Positions 44,128 to 56,177 of a stretch of 64,000 bases of DNA are shown here, one piece after another. The notes below the pieces were generated by a model. The model was not told the origin of the DNA and did not search any database. It saw nothing but the letters and a program-made list of their open reading frames with translations. Numbering within the stretch: position 1 is the stretch's first letter; each line of letters begins with the position of its first letter. The DNA is taken from positions 124,001-188,000 of the forward strand of contig NZ_SJOO01000004.1 of assembly GCF_004331265.1 (NCBI RefSeq), given 5' to 3'. The stretch is from Enterobacter wuhouensis (lineage in GTDB: Bacteria > Pseudomonadota > Gammaproteobacteria > Enterobacterales > Enterobacteriaceae). The translations under genes and the position numbers were made by a program.

Positions 44128-47034
44128 ATGCCTTTTACACTTGGTCAACGCTGGATCAGCGATACAGAAAGCGAACTTGGATTAGGAACCGTCGTAGCAA
44201 TCGATACGCGTATGGTTACCCTCCTCTTCCCTGCCACCGGTGAAAACCGTCTGTACGCTCGCAATGACTCCCCTGTTACCCGCGTGATGTTCAATCCGGG
44301 CGACACCGTGACCAGCCATGACGGCTGGCAGCTCAAGATTGAAGACGTAAAAGAAGAGAATGGACTGCTCGCCTACATCGGGACTCGCCTGGACACCGAC
44401 GAGGCCAACGTTATCCTGCGCGAAGTGCTGCTCGACAGCAAGCTGGTCTTCAGCAAGCCGCAGGATCGCCTGTTTGCCGGGCAAATCGACCGTATGGATC
44501 GTTTCTCTCTGCGCTACCGCGCGCGTAAGTTCCAGAGTGAACAGTACCGCATGCCGTGGAGCGGCCTGCGCGGCCAGCGCACCAGCCTGATCCCCCACCA
44601 GCTGAACATCGCCCATGACGTGGGCCGTCGCCATGCGCCTCGCGTCCTGCTGGCTGACGAAGTGGGTCTGGGTAAAACCATCGAAGCGGGCATGATCCTG
44701 CATCAACAGCTGCTCTCCGGCGCCGCCGAGCGCGTGCTGATTGTTGTTCCAGAAACGCTGCAGCACCAGTGGCTGGTTGAGATGCTGCGCCGCTTTAATC
44801 TGCGTTTCTCCCTGTTCGATGACGAACGCTATGCCGAAGCGCAGCACGACGCCGACAACCCGTTTGAAACCGAACAACTGGTGATCTGCTCGCTGGACTT
44901 CGTGCGCCGCAGCAAGCAGCGCCTGGAGCACCTGTGCGACGCCGAATGGGACATTATGGTGGTCGACGAAGCGCACCACCTGGTCTGGAGCGAAGACGCG
45001 CCAAGCCGCGAATACATGGCTATCGAGCAGCTTGCCGAGCGCGTGCCCGGTGTTCTGCTGCTGACCGCAACGCCTGAACAGCTGGGTCTGGAAAGCCACT
45101 TTGCCCGTCTGCGCCTGCTCGATCCAAACCGTTTCCACGACTTTGCGCAGTTCGTTGAAGAACAGAATAACTACCGTCCGGTCGCGGATGCCGTTGCGCT
45201 GCTGCTGGCGGGCAACCGCCTCTCTAACGACGAGCTGAACACCCTGAGCGATCTGATTGGTGAGCAGGATATCGAACCTCTCCTGCATGCCGCCAACAGC
45301 GACAGCGACGACGCAGGATCCGCGCGTAAAGAGCTTATCGACATGCTGATGGATCGCCACGGCACCAGCCGCGTGCTGTTCCGTAACACCCGTAACGGCG
45401 TCAAAGGCTTCCCGAAACGCGAGCTGCACACCATCAGGCTACCGCTGCCGACCCAGTATCAGACGGCAATCAAGGTTTCCGGCATTATGGGCGCGCGTAA
45501 AACGGCAGAAGAGCGCGCGCGTGACATGCTCTACCCGGAACAGATTTATCAGGAATTCGAAGGCGATACCGGCACCTGGTGGAACTTCGATCCGCGCGTT
45601 GAGTGGCTGATGGGCTATCTGACCGCACACCGCTCGCAAAAAGTGCTGGTGATCTGCGCCAAAGCCGCCACCGCGCTGCAGCTGGAGCAGGTTCTGCGCG
45701 AGCGGGAAGGCATTCGCGCCGCCGTGTTCCACGAAGGCATGTCGATCATCGAGCGCGACCGTGCGGCCGCCTGGTTTGGTGAAGAAGACAGCGGCGCGCA
45801 GGTGCTGCTGTGCTCTGAAATCGGCTCTGAAGGCCGCAACTTCCAGTTTGCCAGCAACCTGGTGATGTTCGATCTGCCGTTTAACCCGGACCTGCTGGAG
45901 CAGCGTATCGGCCGTCTGGACCGTATCGGTCAGGCGCATGATATTCAGATCCACGTTCCGTATCTGGAAAAAACCGCCCAGTCCGTACTGGTGCGCTGGT
46001 TCCACGAGGGTCTGGACGCGTTTGAGCACACCTGCCCGACCGGGCGCGCCATTTACGATCGGGTTCATAGCGACCTGATCGGCTACCTGGCTGCGCCGGA
46101 AAATACTGACGGCTTTGACGACCTGATCAAATCCTGCCGCGAGCAGCACGACGCGCTGAAGGCTCAGTTGGAACAGGGTCGCGACCGCCTGCTGGAGATC
46201 CACTCCAACGGCGGTGAAAAAGCGCAGGCGCTGGCCGAGAGTATTGAAGAACAAGATGATGACACCAGCCTGATCGGCTTCTCCATGAACCTGTTCGACA
46301 TCGTTGGGATCAACCAGGACGATCGCGGCGAAAATCTGATCGTCCTCACGCCGTCCGATCATATGCTGGTTCCGGATTTCCCGGGCCTGCCGGAGGACGG
46401 CTGCACCATCACCTTTGAACGTGATGTGGCGCTGTCCCGCGAAGACGCCCAGTTCATCACCTGGGAACACCCGCTGATCCGCAACGGTCTGGATCTGATC
46501 CTCTCCGGCGATACCGGCAGCAGCACCATTTCTCTGCTGAAGAACAAGGCGCTGCCGGTCGGTACGCTGCTGGTTGAACTGATCTACGTTGTGGAGGCGC
46601 AGGCGCCGAAGCAGCTCCAGCTCACCCGCTTCCTGCCGCCAACGCCGGTGCGTCTGCTGCTGGACAAAAACGGCACGAACCTGGCAGGACAGGTGGAGTT
46701 CGAAAGCTTCAACCGTCAGCTGAGCGCGGTTAACCGCCATACCGGCAGCAAGCTGGTCAACGCCGTTCAGCAGGACGTGCACGCCATTCTGCAGCTGGGC
46801 GAAACGCAGGTTGAAAAAGCGGCCCGCGCGCTGATTGACGCGGCGCGTACCGAAGCCGACGACAAACTTTCAGCCGAGCTGTCCCGTCTGGAAGCGTTAA
46901 AAGCGGTTAACCCGAACATCCGTGACGACGAGCTGGCTGCGATTGAGAGCAATCGTCAGCAGGTGATGGAAAGCCTGGATCAGGCGAGCTGGCGTCTGGA
47001 CGCCCTGCGTCTTATCGTTGTGACGCATCAGTAA
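44128..47034 (+). CDS. rapA: RNA polymerase-associated ATPase RapA (HepA)
   Basis: RapA is a Swi2/Snf2-family ATPase that binds RNA polymerase and recycles it after transcription. The 968 residues match E. coli. Two Tudor-like N-terminal domains are followed by the helicase core with Walker [13 protein letters not shown] near residue 175 and the DEAH box VVDEAHHL, then the C-lobe with [15 protein letters not shown]. It is followed after 12 bp by rluA, possibly co-transcribed. Confidence 0.98.
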   Translation: MPFTLGQRWISDTESELGLGTVVAIDTRMVTLLFPATGENRLYARNDSPVTRVMFNPGDTVTSHDGWQLKIEDVKEENGLLAYIGTRLDTDEANVILREVLLDSKLVFSKPQDRLFAGQIDRMDRFSLRYRARKFQSEQYRMPWSGLRGQRTSLIPHQLNIAHDVGRRHAPRVLLADEVGLGKTIEAGMILHQQLLSGAAERVLIVVPETLQHQWLVEMLRRFNLRFSLFDDERYAEAQHDADNPFETEQLVICSLDFVRRSKQRLEHLCDAEWDIMVVDEAHHLVWSEDAPSREYMAIEQLAERVPGVLLLTATPEQLGLESHFARLRLLDPNRFHDFAQFVEEQNNYRPVADAVALLLAGNRLSNDELNTLSDLIGEQDIEPLLHAANSDSDDAGSARKELIDMLMDRHGTSRVLFRNTRNGVKGFPKRELHTIRLPLPTQYQTAIKVSGIMGARKTAEERARDMLYPEQIYQEFEGDTGTWWNFDPRVEWLMGYLTAHRSQKVLVICAKAATALQLEQVLREREGIRAAVFHEGMSIIERDRAAAWFGEEDSGAQVLLCSEIGSEGRNFQFASNLVMFDLPFNPDLLEQRIGRLDRIGQAHDIQIHVPYLEKTAQSVLVRWFHEGLDAFEHTCPTGRAIYDRVHSDLIGYLAAPENTDGFDDLIKSCREQHDALKAQLEQGRDRLLEIHSNGGEKAQALAESIEEQDDDTSLIGFSMNLFDIVGINQDDRGENLIVLTPSDHMLVPDFPGLPEDGCTITFERDVALSREDAQFITWEHPLIRNGLDLILSGDTGSSTISLLKNKALPVGTLLVELIYVVEAQAPKQLQLTRFLPPTPVRLLLDKNGTNLAGQVEFESFNRQLSAVNRHTGSKLVNAVQQDVHAILQLGETQVEKAARALIDAARTEADDKLSAELSRLEALKAVNPNIRDDELAAIESNRQQVMESLDQASWRLDALRLIVVTHQ

Positions 47035-47046
47035 ACGGAGCGCAAG

Positions 47047-47706
47047 ATGGTGATGGAGCCCTACAATCCCCCTCAGGACCCCTGGCTGGTCATTCTGTAT
47101 CAGGATGAGCACATTATGGTGGTCAACAAGCCGAGCGGCCTGTTGTCCGTGCCGGGGCGTCTGGATGAGCACAAGGACAGCGTGATGACGCGCATTCAGC
47201 GCGATTATCCGCAGGCGGAGTCCGTTCATCGCCTGGACATGGCCACCAGCGGCGTGATTGTGGTGGCGCTGCATAAAGAAGCAGAACGCGAGCTGAAGCG
47301 CCAGTTCCGCGAGCGCGAGCCGAAAAAGCAGTACGTCGCGCGCGTCTGGGGCCATCCGGCCCCCGCGGAAGGGCTGGTGGATTTGCCGCTGATCTGCGAC
47401 TGGCCGAACCGACCCAAGCAGAAGGTCTGCTATGAAACCGGCAAAGCGGCGCAAACCGAGTATGAAGTGCTGGAGTACGCGCCGGATAACACCGCGCGCG
47501 TTCTGCTCAAGCCGATTACCGGACGCTCGCACCAGCTGCGCGTGCATATGCTCGCCCTGGGCCATCCGATCCTCGGCGACCGGTTTTACGCCCCGCCTGA
47601 AGCGCTGGCCTTAGCACTACGTCTGCAGCTCCACGCGCAGACGCTCACCATTACCCATCCGGTCTTTGGTAACGCGATGACCTTTAAAGCTCCGGTAGAC
47701 TTCTAA
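47047..47706 (+). CDS. rluA: dual-specificity pseudouridine synthase RluA
   Basis: RluA makes pseudouridine at position 746 of 23S rRNA and position 32 of several tRNAs. The 219 residues match E. coli. The catalytic motif HRLDMATSG carries Asp 64. The GRSHQLRVHMLALGHPILGD motif of the family is near the C-terminus. A strong hairpin follows the stop within 5 bp. Confidence 0.98.
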   Translation: MVMEPYNPPQDPWLVILYQDEHIMVVNKPSGLLSVPGRLDEHKDSVMTRIQRDYPQAESVHRLDMATSGVIVVALHKEAERELKRQFREREPKKQYVARVWGHPAPAEGLVDLPLICDWPNRPKQKVCYETGKAAQTEYEVLEYAPDNTARVLLKPITGRSHQLRVHMLALGHPILGDRFYAPPEALALALRLQLHAQTLTITHPVFGNAMTFKAPVDF

Positions 47707-47738
47707 AAAAATGGCCCGACATCGTCGGGCCATTTTTC
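47707..47738. terminator. bidirectional terminator between rluA and djlA
   Basis: A perfect 10-bp stem ATGGCCCGAC/GTCGGGCCAT (47711-47720 with 47724-47733) has A residues on its left flank and T residues on its right flank, so it can end both the rightward rluA and the leftward djlA transcripts. Confidence 0.93.
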
Positions 47739-48553
47739 TATTTAAAACCTTTCTGCTCTTTTATGAGCTCGTACGCTTTCTGAATTTCCTGCGCTTTTTG
47801 CTTCGCCATTTCCATCATTTCTGGCGGTAAGCCTTTCGCGACCAGCTTGTCCGGGTGGTGTTCACTCATTAATTTACGGTAGGCACGCTTGATGGTTGTC
47901 GCATCGTCCGTTGGCTTCACGCCCAGGACGTTACAGGCATCTTCCAGCGTTGGACCGCGCTGCGCCTGCTGCCAGCCGCCGCCGGAGGATTGCTGCTGAT
48001 AGCCGCCGCCAAATTGCGCGCCGCCCTGCATCATGCGCAGGAACTGGTCGAACTGCATGCGAGAGATCCCCAACTCTTCAGCAATGACGTATAAAACGTC
48101 CCGCTCATTGGGATGAAGAGAGCCATCGGCAAAGGCCGCCTGAATCTGGATTTCCAGAAACATCCGAATTAAATCAAAGCGCCCGAAGCAGATGCTGCGG
48201 AACTGACGCATTTTTTCGCGCAGCGGATAGTTATCCGCTTTGCCGATACGAAACGCATTTTGTGCGGCCAGGCGGGAATCGCCGTGCAGATTCATGCGAT
48301 CCATAAAGATGCTGGCAACCTGAATATCGGCTTCCGTCACGCGCCCTTTGGATTTGGTTAAGTGCCCCATGACCTCAAAGGTGGTCGAGAAAAAGAGTGA
48401 CTGACGTTCGCGCTGGTTGGCAAACCAGGCCATTTTGCGGCTGCGCGCCTTATCAAACATGTGCCCAATAATAAGCCCAAGTACGATCCCCCAAAACCCG
48501 GCACCCATTACGATGGCGAACGCAACGCCGATTATTTTACCCCAATACTGCAT
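47738..48553 (-). CDS. djlA: membrane-anchored J-domain co-chaperone DjlA
   Basis: DjlA is a DnaJ-like co-chaperone of DnaK anchored in the inner membrane; in E. coli it affects Rcs signalling. The 271 residues match E. coli. A single N-terminal membrane segment (residues 7-30, glycine-rich) precedes a TerB-like central domain, a Gly/Gln-rich linker ([20 protein letters not shown]) and a C-terminal J domain with the HPD triad in SEHHPDKLV. Confidence 0.98.
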   Translation of the reverse strand: MQYWGKIIGVAFAIVMGAGFWGIVLGLIIGHMFDKARSRKMAWFANQRERQSLFFSTTFEVMGHLTKSKGRVTEADIQVASIFMDRMNLHGDSRLAAQNAFRIGKADNYPLREKMRQFRSICFGRFDLIRMFLEIQIQAAFADGSLHPNERDVLYVIAEELGISRMQFDQFLRMMQGGAQFGGGYQQQSSGGGWQQAQRGPTLEDACNVLGVKPTDDATTIKRAYRKLMSEHHPDKLVAKGLPPEMMEMAKQKAQEIQKAYELIKEQKGFK

Positions 48554-48791
48554 ATACTCCCCGGATAGTCATGTTCCTGGTCGACGCAACGCCATAATCA
48601 CTGTGTTCAAGCCACGGTCAATTGAAGGACATCGCCTATAATTTGCTTTATCATACTCGTCATTCGATAGCGAGCCTAACACTTGGCGCGCAAACGGGCA
48701 GGATTAACGCTGGTACTGCGCTGATGAGTAAGATAGTCTCTGAGCGTTTGTAAGCCGTAGCCACTGATGACGGAACAATAAAATACAACGT
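48554..48791. promoter_or_regulatory. djlA-lptD divergent promoter region
   Basis: This 238-bp gap carries promoters for both neighbours. On the plus strand a consensus TATAAT is at 48637-48642, about 150 bp before lptD, without a good -35 box. In E. coli lptD also has a sigma-E promoter; I could not assign one here. No small gene is seen. Confidence 0.45.
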
Positions 48792-51170
48792 ATGAAAAAA
48801 CGTATCCCCACCCTCCTGGCCACAATGATTGGTGCCGCTCTGTACAGTCAGCAGGGGCTGGCAGCCGATCTCGCCTCGCAGTGTATGCTTGGCGTCCCAA
48901 GCTACGATCGCCCACTGGTTCAGGGCGATACGAATAGCTTGCCGGTAACCATTACTGCCGATAGCTCTAAAGGCACCTATCCGGACAACGCGACGTTCAC
49001 GGGCAACGTCGATATTAATCAAGGCAATAGCCGCCTGCGTGCCGATGAAGTGCAATTGCACCAGAAGCAACCGGAAGGTGCGGTCGAACCGGTACGTACG
49101 GTGGATGCACTGGGTAATGTGCATTACGACGACAACCAGGTCATCCTGAAAGGTCCGAAAGCCTGGTCAAACCTGAATACGAAAGATACCAACGTCTGGA
49201 AAGGTGATTACCAGATGGTGGGACGTCAGGGGCGTGGTGATGCCGACCTGATGAAACAGCGCGGTGAAAACCGCTACACGATTCTTGAAAACGGTACCTT
49301 CACCTCCTGTCTGCCGGGGTCGAATACCTGGAGCGTAGTCGGGAGTGAAGTGATTCATGACCGTGAAGAGCAGGTTGCAGAGATCTGGAACGCGCGCTTC
49401 AAGCTCGGCCCGGTACCTGTTTTCTATAGCCCGTATTTACAGCTTCCCGTGGGCGACAAACGTCGTTCCGGCTTCCTGATCCCCAATGCCAAATACAGCA
49501 CCACGAACTATTTTGAGTTCTACCTGCCGTATTACTGGAACATCGCGCCCAACATGGACGCCACGATCACGCCGCACTATATCCACAAGCGCGGTAATAT
49601 CATGTGGGAGAACGAGTTCCGTTACCTGACTAAAGCGGGTACGGGCTTAATGGAGCTGGATTACCTGCCGTCAGATAACGTTTATAAAGACGATACGACA
49701 AATAACCCATCCGGCGACGATCGTCACCGTTGGTTATTCTACTGGCGTCATGCCGGGGTGATGGATCAGGTCTGGCGCTTTAACGTCGACTACACCAAGG
49801 TCAGTGACTCTACCTATTTCAACGACTTTGATTCCAAATACGGTTCAAGTACCGACGGCTACGCGACGCAGAAATTCAGTGCTGGCTATGCCATCCAGAA
49901 CTTCAACGCCACGGTGTCCACCAAACAGTTCCAGGTCTTCAGCAACCAGACCAACAGTACCTATGGTGCTGAACCGCAGCTGGACGTTAACTGGTATCAA
50001 AACGATGTGGGGCCATTCGATACCCGCGTTTACGCTCAGGCCGTACATTTCGTGAATACCAACTCCGATATGCCGGAAGCGACGCGTCTTCATATCGAGC
50101 CGACGATCAACCTGCCGTGGTCAAACGACTGGGTGAGCCTGAACACCGAAGCCAAGCTGATGGCAACCCACTATCAGCAGAAGAATGTTGATAGCTATAA
50201 CACCAGCAATGACGCACGCCTTGAAGAGTCCGTAAATCGCACCCTGCCGCAGTTTAAAATGGACGGCAAGCTGATCTTTGAGCGCGATATGGGGCTGCTG
50301 GCTGATGGCTATACTCAGACCCTCGAGCCGCGGATGCAGTATCTGTACGTACCGTATCGCGATCAGAGCAATATCAACAACTACGACTCCTCGCTGCTCC
50401 AGTCTGACTATAGCGGCCTGTTCCGCGACCGTACCTACGGTGGTCTTGACCGTATTGCTTCTGCAAACCAGCTCACTACCGGCGTGACCACGCGTGTATA
50501 TGATGATGCCTCAGTTGAACGTTTTAACGTTTCTGTTGGTCAAATCTACTATTTCACGGAATCACGTACGGGAGATGAGCAAAATTTACAGTGGGAAGAT
50601 AACGATAAGACAGGTTCTGTCGTCTGGGCCGGTGATACCTACTGGCGTATGACGGACCGCTGGGGTCTGCGCGGCGGCGTGCAGTATGACACCCGCCTGG
50701 ATAACATCGCGAACAGTAGCGCCACTATTGAATACCGTCGTGATGAAGACCGACTGGTTCAGCTGAATTATCGTTATGCCAGCCCTGAATATATTCAGGC
50801 TACGCTGCCAAAAAACAACAACGATAAGACCTGGACTCAGGAACAGTATAAAGACGGTATCTCGCAGGTGGGTGCCGTTGCGAGCTGGCCGATTGCCGAT
50901 CGCTGGTCAATCGTCGGGGCGTATTACTTCGATACCAACGCCAATAAAGCGGCAGACCAAATGGTGGGGCTGCAATATAACTCCTGCTGTTATGCGCTGC
51001 GCGTCGGTTACGAACGCAAGCTTAACGGCTGGGATACCAAAAACAATCAAAGCGAATACGATAACGTGATTGGCTTTAACTTCGAGCTTCGCGGCCTGAG
51101 CTCCAACTACGGTCTGGGTACGCAGAAAATGCTGCGTTCAAACATTCTGCCGTACCGTAGCTCATTGTAA
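48792..51170 (+). CDS. lptD: LPS-assembly outer membrane protein LptD
   Basis: LptD is the beta-barrel that, with LptE, inserts lipopolysaccharide into the outer leaflet. The 792 residues are eight more than in E. coli. A 24-residue signal peptide ([20 protein letters not shown], cut after GLA) precedes the periplasmic OstA domain and the barrel. The four disulfide cysteines are present: 31, 173, and the adjacent pair at 732-733. Extra residues fall in two variable stretches ([16 protein letters not shown] and [12 protein letters not shown]), likely loops. It starts the lptD-surA-pdxA-rsmA-apaGH operon. Confidence 0.98.
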   Translation: MKKRIPTLLATMIGAALYSQQGLAADLASQCMLGVPSYDRPLVQGDTNSLPVTITADSSKGTYPDNATFTGNVDINQGNSRLRADEVQLHQKQPEGAVEPVRTVDALGNVHYDDNQVILKGPKAWSNLNTKDTNVWKGDYQMVGRQGRGDADLMKQRGENRYTILENGTFTSCLPGSNTWSVVGSEVIHDREEQVAEIWNARFKLGPVPVFYSPYLQLPVGDKRRSGFLIPNAKYSTTNYFEFYLPYYWNIAPNMDATITPHYIHKRGNIMWENEFRYLTKAGTGLMELDYLPSDNVYKDDTTNNPSGDDRHRWLFYWRHAGVMDQVWRFNVDYTKVSDSTYFNDFDSKYGSSTDGYATQKFSAGYAIQNFNATVSTKQFQVFSNQTNSTYGAEPQLDVNWYQNDVGPFDTRVYAQAVHFVNTNSDMPEATRLHIEPTINLPWSNDWVSLNTEAKLMATHYQQKNVDSYNTSNDARLEESVNRTLPQFKMDGKLIFERDMGLLADGYTQTLEPRMQYLYVPYRDQSNINNYDSSLLQSDYSGLFRDRTYGGLDRIASANQLTTGVTTRVYDDASVERFNVSVGQIYYFTESRTGDEQNLQWEDNDKTGSVVWAGDTYWRMTDRWGLRGGVQYDTRLDNIANSSATIEYRRDEDRLVQLNYRYASPEYIQATLPKNNNDKTWTQEQYKDGISQVGAVASWPIADRWSIVGAYYFDTNANKAADQMVGLQYNSCCYALRVGYERKLNGWDTKNNQSEYDNVIGFNFELRGLSSNYGLGTQKMLRSNILPYRSSL

Positions 51171-51223
51171 TGTGCTTGATTTACAACGTAATCCGCTCTG
51201 CGGTTAATTGAAATGGAAAAAGT

Positions 51224-52510
51224 ATGAAGAACTGGAAAACGCTGCTGCTCGGTGTCGCCATGGTTGCGAATACCAGCTTCGCCGCACCCCAGGTTGTTGA
51301 TAAAGTCGCCGCTGTGGTTAACAACGGCGTTGTGCTTGAAAGCGACGTTGACGGTCTGATGAAATCTGTGAAGCTCAACTCGGACCAGGCAGGTCAGCAA
51401 CTTCCGGATGACGCTACGCTGCGCCATCAGATCCTGGAGCGTCTGATCATGGATCAGATCGTTCTGCAGATGGGTCAGAAAATGGGTGTGAAGGTCACTG
51501 ACGAACAGCTCGATCAGGCAATCGCCAACATCGCCAAGCAAAACAACATGAGCATGGATCAGATGCGCAGTCGTCTGGCTTATGATGGCATTAGCTACCC
51601 AACCTACCGCAATCAGATCCGTAAAGAGATGCTGATTTCGGAAGTGCGCAACAATGAAGTGCGTCGCCGCGTGACGATCCTGCCGCAGGAAGTGGACGCG
51701 CTGGCAAAACAGGTGGGCACCCAGAACGATGCCAGCACGGAGCTGAACCTGAGCCACATCCTGATCCCACTGCCGGAAAACCCAACCTCCGATCAGGCTG
51801 CAGAAGCGGAAAGCCAGGCGCGTTCTATCGTTGAACAGGCGCGTAACGGCGGTGACTTCGGCAAGCTCGCCATCACGTACTCTGCAGACCAGCAGGCGCT
51901 GAAGGGCGGCCAGATGGGCTGGGGACGCATTCAGGAACTGCCTTCTCTCTTCGCTCAGGCGCTGAGCACCGCGAAGAAAGGCGATATCGTAGGGCCAATC
52001 CGTTCAGGCGTCGGCTTCCACATTCTGAAGGTGAACGATCTGCGTGGTCAGAGCCAGAATATTTCCGTGACGGAAGTGCATGCTCGCCATATTCTGCTGA
52101 AACCATCACCGATCATGACCGACGATCAGGCCCGGGTTAAGCTGCAGCAAATTGCGGCCGACATTAAGAGCGGTAAAACCACCTTTGATAAAGCGGCTAA
52201 AGAGTTCTCTCAGGACCCAGGCTCTGCTAACCAGGGCGGCGATCTCGGCTGGGCTGCAGCGGATATCTACGATCCGGCGTTCCGCGATGCGTTAATGAAG
52301 CTGAACAAAGGCCAGATGAGCGCACCGGTACACTCCTCCTTTGGCTGGCACCTGATTGAGCTGATGGATACCCGCAACGTGGATAAAACCGACGCGGCGC
52401 AGAAAGACAGAGCCTACCGTATGCTGTTCAACCGTAAATTCTCTGAAGAAGCGGCAACCTGGATGCAGGAACAACGCGCCAGCGCTTACGTGAAAATACT
52501 GAGCAACTGA
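51224..52510 (+). CDS. surA: periplasmic chaperone and peptidyl-prolyl isomerase SurA
   Basis: SurA escorts unfolded outer membrane proteins, LptD included, to the Bam complex. The 428 residues match E. coli. A 20-residue signal peptide ([20 protein letters not shown]) is followed by the N-terminal chaperone domain and two parvulin domains (starting near [14 protein letters not shown] and [14 protein letters not shown]). Its stop overlaps the pdxA start by 1 bp. Confidence 0.99.
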   Translation: MKNWKTLLLGVAMVANTSFAAPQVVDKVAAVVNNGVVLESDVDGLMKSVKLNSDQAGQQLPDDATLRHQILERLIMDQIVLQMGQKMGVKVTDEQLDQAIANIAKQNNMSMDQMRSRLAYDGISYPTYRNQIRKEMLISEVRNNEVRRRVTILPQEVDALAKQVGTQNDASTELNLSHILIPLPENPTSDQAAEAESQARSIVEQARNGGDFGKLAITYSADQQALKGGQMGWGRIQELPSLFAQALSTAKKGDIVGPIRSGVGFHILKVNDLRGQSQNISVTEVHARHILLKPSPIMTDDQARVKLQQIAADIKSGKTTFDKAAKEFSQDPGSANQGGDLGWAAADIYDPAFRDALMKLNKGQMSAPVHSSFGWHLIELMDTRNVDKTDAAQKDRAYRMLFNRKFSEEAATWMQEQRASAYVKILSN

Positions 52511-53496
52511 TGAAACAGCATCGCGTTGTGATCACTCCCGGCGAACCCGCCGGGATTGGGCCAGACCTTGTTGTCCAGCTCGCCCAGCGCAGCTGGCCCG
52601 TTGAGCTGGTCATCTGCGCAGATGCAACGCTGTTACAGGACCGGGCAACATTGCTCGGTCTGCCTTTAACGCTCATTCCCTACGTTGAAGGCCAGCAGCC
52701 CGCGCCACAGCAGGCCGGCACCCTCACCCTTCTTTCGGTCCCACTTCGTACGCCCGTTGTACCAGGCCAGCTCAGCGCTGAAAACGGCAACTATGTTGTC
52801 GAGACGCTGGCGCGCGCGTGCGACGGCTGCCTGAACGGTGAGTTTGCCGCGCTGATCACCGGCCCGGTGCATAAAGGCGTTATCAACGACGCCGGCATCC
52901 CGTTTACCGGACACACCGAATTCTTTGAAGAGCGCTCGCATAGCCCGAAAGTGGTGATGATGCTGGCCACCGAGGAGATGCGCGTCGCGCTGGTGACAAC
53001 CCATCTGCCAATCAAAGCCATTCCTGATGCCATCACCCCGGAGCTCCTTCGCGAGATCATCGGGATTTTGCATCACGACCTGCAGACCAAATTTGGGATA
53101 CCGCAGCCGCACGTGCTGGTCTGCGGCCTCAATCCGCACGCCGGGGAAGGCGGGCACATAGGCACCGAAGAGATCGACACCATCATTCCGGTGCTTGAGG
53201 AGATGCGTGCGAAGGGGATGAACCTCAGCGGGCCGCTGCCTGCCGATACCCTTTTCCAGCCTAAATACCTGGATAATGCCGACGCCGTGCTCGCGATGTA
53301 CCACGATCAGGGCCTGCCCGTGCTAAAATACCAGGGCTTTGGCCGCGGCGTGAATATCACCCTCGGTTTACCCTTTATTCGAACGTCCGTTGACCACGGT
53401 ACTGCGCTGGATCTGGCAGGCCAGGGGAAAGCGGATGTCGGCAGTTTTATTACGGCGCTTAATCTCGCCATCAAAATGATTGTTAATACTCAATGA
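52510..53496 (+). CDS. pdxA: 4-hydroxythreonine-4-phosphate dehydrogenase
   Basis: PdxA oxidises 4-phosphohydroxy-L-threonine with NAD in pyridoxal phosphate synthesis; the product is used by PdxJ. The 328 residues are near the E. coli length of 329. Metal-binding histidine regions are seen in [23 protein letters not shown] and [13 protein letters not shown]. It overlaps surA by 1 bp and rsmA by 4 bp, so expression is coupled. Confidence 0.98.
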   Translation: MKQHRVVITPGEPAGIGPDLVVQLAQRSWPVELVICADATLLQDRATLLGLPLTLIPYVEGQQPAPQQAGTLTLLSVPLRTPVVPGQLSAENGNYVVETLARACDGCLNGEFAALITGPVHKGVINDAGIPFTGHTEFFEERSHSPKVVMMLATEEMRVALVTTHLPIKAIPDAITPELLREIIGILHHDLQTKFGIPQPHVLVCGLNPHAGEGGHIGTEEIDTIIPVLEEMRAKGMNLSGPLPADTLFQPKYLDNADAVLAMYHDQGLPVLKYQGFGRGVNITLGLPFIRTSVDHGTALDLAGQGKADVGSFITALNLAIKMIVNTQ

Positions 53497-54314
53497 CTAA
53501 TCGAGTCCATCAGGGCCACTTAGCCCGTAAACGCTTCGGGCAGAACTTCCTCAACGATCAGTTTGTGATCGAAAGCATTGTCTCGGCTATTAATCCGCAG
53601 AAAGGTCAGGCGATGGTCGAAATCGGCCCGGGTCTTGCCGCGCTGACCGAACCCGTCGGCGAACGTCTTGACGAACTGACGGTTATCGAGCTCGACCGCG
53701 ATCTCGCGGCACGTCTGCAAACGCACCCGTTCCTTGGGCCAAAGCTGACGATTTATCAGCAGGATGCGATGACCATGAACTTTGGCGAACTGTCCGAGAA
53801 AATGGGCCAGCCGCTGCGCGTATTCGGTAACTTGCCGTACAACATCTCCACCCCGCTGATGTTCCACCTGTTTAGCTATACTGATGCCATTGCCGACATG
53901 CACTTCATGCTGCAGAAAGAGGTGGTTAACCGTCTGGTTGCAGGGCCGAACAGTAAAGCGTATGGTCGTTTAAGCGTGATGGCGCAGTATTTCTGCAACG
54001 TGATCCCGGTACTTGAAGTGCCGCCGTCAGCGTTCACGCCGCCACCGAAAGTAGACTCTGCGGTTGTGCGCCTCGTGCCGCACAAGGTGAAGCCATACCC
54101 GGTCAAAGAGCTGCGCGTACTGAGCCGTATCACAACAGAAGCGTTTAACCAGCGCCGTAAAACGATCCGCAACAGCCTGAGCAATTCGTTTACCGTTGAG
54201 GTACTAGCCGAGCTGGGGATCGACCCGGCCATGCGTGCGGAGAATATTTCCGTCGAGCAGTACTGCAAGCTGGCTAATTACATCAGCGAAAATGCCCCGC
54301 CGAAGGAGAGTTAA
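53493..54314 (+). CDS. rsmA: 16S rRNA (adenine(1518)-N6/adenine(1519)-N6)-dimethyltransferase RsmA
   Basis: RsmA (KsgA) dimethylates the two adjacent adenines near the 3' end of 16S rRNA during 30S maturation. The 273 residues match E. coli. SAM-binding motif I is [15 protein letters not shown] near residue 42, and the catalytic NLPYNIST motif is near 113. The ATG overlaps the pdxA stop (ATGA). It lies 3 bp before apaG. Confidence 0.98.
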   Translation: MTNRVHQGHLARKRFGQNFLNDQFVIESIVSAINPQKGQAMVEIGPGLAALTEPVGERLDELTVIELDRDLAARLQTHPFLGPKLTIYQQDAMTMNFGELSEKMGQPLRVFGNLPYNISTPLMFHLFSYTDAIADMHFMLQKEVVNRLVAGPNSKAYGRLSVMAQYFCNVIPVLEVPPSAFTPPPKVDSAVVRLVPHKVKPYPVKELRVLSRITTEAFNQRRKTIRNSLSNSFTVEVLAELGIDPAMRAENISVEQYCKLANYISENAPPKES

Positions 54315-54317
54315 GCC

Positions 54318-54695
54318 ATGATTGATTCGCCCCGCGTCTGTGTCCATGTGCAAAGCATTTATGTTGAATCGCAATCCTCACCGGATGAAGAACGTTATGT
54401 CTTCGCGTACACCGTGACCATTCGCAACCTGGGGCGGATGCCTGTGCAGCTGCTGGGGCGTTACTGGCTTATCACCAACGGCAATGGCCGCGAAATCGAA
54501 GTCCAGGGTGAGGGTGTGGTGGGTGAACAACCGCACATTGATCCTGGCGAAGAGTATCAGTACACCAGCGGCGCGGTGATTGAAACGCCAATGGGTACCA
54601 TGCAGGGCCATTATGAAATGGTCGACGTCGATGGCAACGCGTTCCGCGTTGCTATTCCTGTGTTCCGTCTCGCCGTAACCACACTCATCCATTAA
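54318..54695 (+). CDS. apaG: ApaG protein
   Basis: ApaG is a small fibronectin-III-like beta protein of the DUF525 family; its biochemical role is not settled. The 125 residues match E. coli. The core motif [20 protein letters not shown] and the following [17 protein letters not shown] are seen. It sits between rsmA and apaH with gaps of 3 and 4 bp. Confidence 0.97.
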   Translation: MIDSPRVCVHVQSIYVESQSSPDEERYVFAYTVTIRNLGRMPVQLLGRYWLITNGNGREIEVQGEGVVGEQPHIDPGEEYQYTSGAVIETPMGTMQGHYEMVDVDGNAFRVAIPVFRLAVTTLIH

Positions 54696-54699
54696 TCCC

Positions 54700-55548
54700 A
54701 TGTCTACATATCTGATTGGCGACGTTCACGGTTGCTACGATGAACTGATCGCATTGTTAAAGCAGGTCGACTTTACTCCAGGCCAGGATACGCTCTGGCT
54801 GACGGGGGATTTAGTCGCGCGCGGTCCCGGCTCGCTGGACGTGCTGCGATTCGTCAAATCACTCGGCGACAGCGTGCGCATGGTGCTGGGCAATCACGAT
54901 CTGCATCTGCTGGCAGTCTTCGCCGGGATCAGCCGTAACAAGCCAAAGGACAGGCTCTCGCCCTTGCTGGAAGCGCCGGATGCCGACGATCTGATCAACT
55001 GGCTGCGCCGACAGCCGCTTTTGCAGGTTGATGAAGAGAAAAAGCTGGTCATGGCACATGCCGGGATCACGCCGCAATGGGATCTGGAGACGGCAAAAAC
55101 CTGCGCGCGCGACGTCGAGGCGGTGCTGGCGAGCGACTCCTATCCTTTCTTCCTCGATGCCATGTACGGCGATATGCCGAACCACTGGAGCGAAGATCTC
55201 AGCGGCCTGGCGCGCCTGCGTTTTATCACTAACGCCTTTACGCGCATGCGTTTCTGCTTCCCCAACGGACAGCTGGATATGTATTCGAAGGAGACGCCTG
55301 AAAGCGCGCCCGCACCGCTCAAACCGTGGTTTGCCATTCCTGGGCCGGTGACAAACGAGTACAGCGTCGTATTTGGCCACTGGGCTGCGCTTGAAGGTAA
55401 AGGCACGCCAGAAGGGATCTACGGACTGGATACCGGATGCTGCTGGGGCGGGGATTTGACCTGCTTACGTTGGGAAGATAAAGCGTACTTCGTGCAGCCG
55501 TCCAATCGACAGCTGGACTTAGGGGAAGGTGAGGCCGTCGCCTCCTGA
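54700..55548 (+). CDS. apaH: diadenosine tetraphosphatase (symmetrical) ApaH
   Basis: ApaH splits Ap4A into two ADP and removes Np4N caps from RNA. The 282 residues match the E. coli length closely. Metallophosphoesterase motifs are clear: [10 protein letters not shown] at residues 7-16, [10 protein letters not shown], and [10 protein letters not shown]. It is the last gene of the lptD operon, followed by an 11-bp hairpin. Confidence 0.98.
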   Translation: MSTYLIGDVHGCYDELIALLKQVDFTPGQDTLWLTGDLVARGPGSLDVLRFVKSLGDSVRMVLGNHDLHLLAVFAGISRNKPKDRLSPLLEAPDADDLINWLRRQPLLQVDEEKKLVMAHAGITPQWDLETAKTCARDVEAVLASDSYPFFLDAMYGDMPNHWSEDLSGLARLRFITNAFTRMRFCFPNGQLDMYSKETPESAPAPLKPWFAIPGPVTNEYSVVFGHWAALEGKGTPEGIYGLDTGCCWGGDLTCLRWEDKAYFVQPSNRQLDLGEGEAVAS

Positions 55549-55552
55549 CGCA

Positions 55553-55578
55553 TTCCCCTCACCACAGGGTGAGGGGAA
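55553..55578. terminator. hairpin between convergent apaH and folA
   Basis: A perfect 11-bp stem TTCCCCTCACC/GGTGAGGGGAA (55553-55563 with 55568-55578) with a four-base loop lies 4 bp after apaH and 5 bp before the folA stop. T-runs are short on both strands, so it may act mainly as an mRNA end-stabilising stem for both transcripts. Confidence 0.7.
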
Positions 55579-55583
55579 ATAGC

Positions 55584-56177
<594 letters not shown>

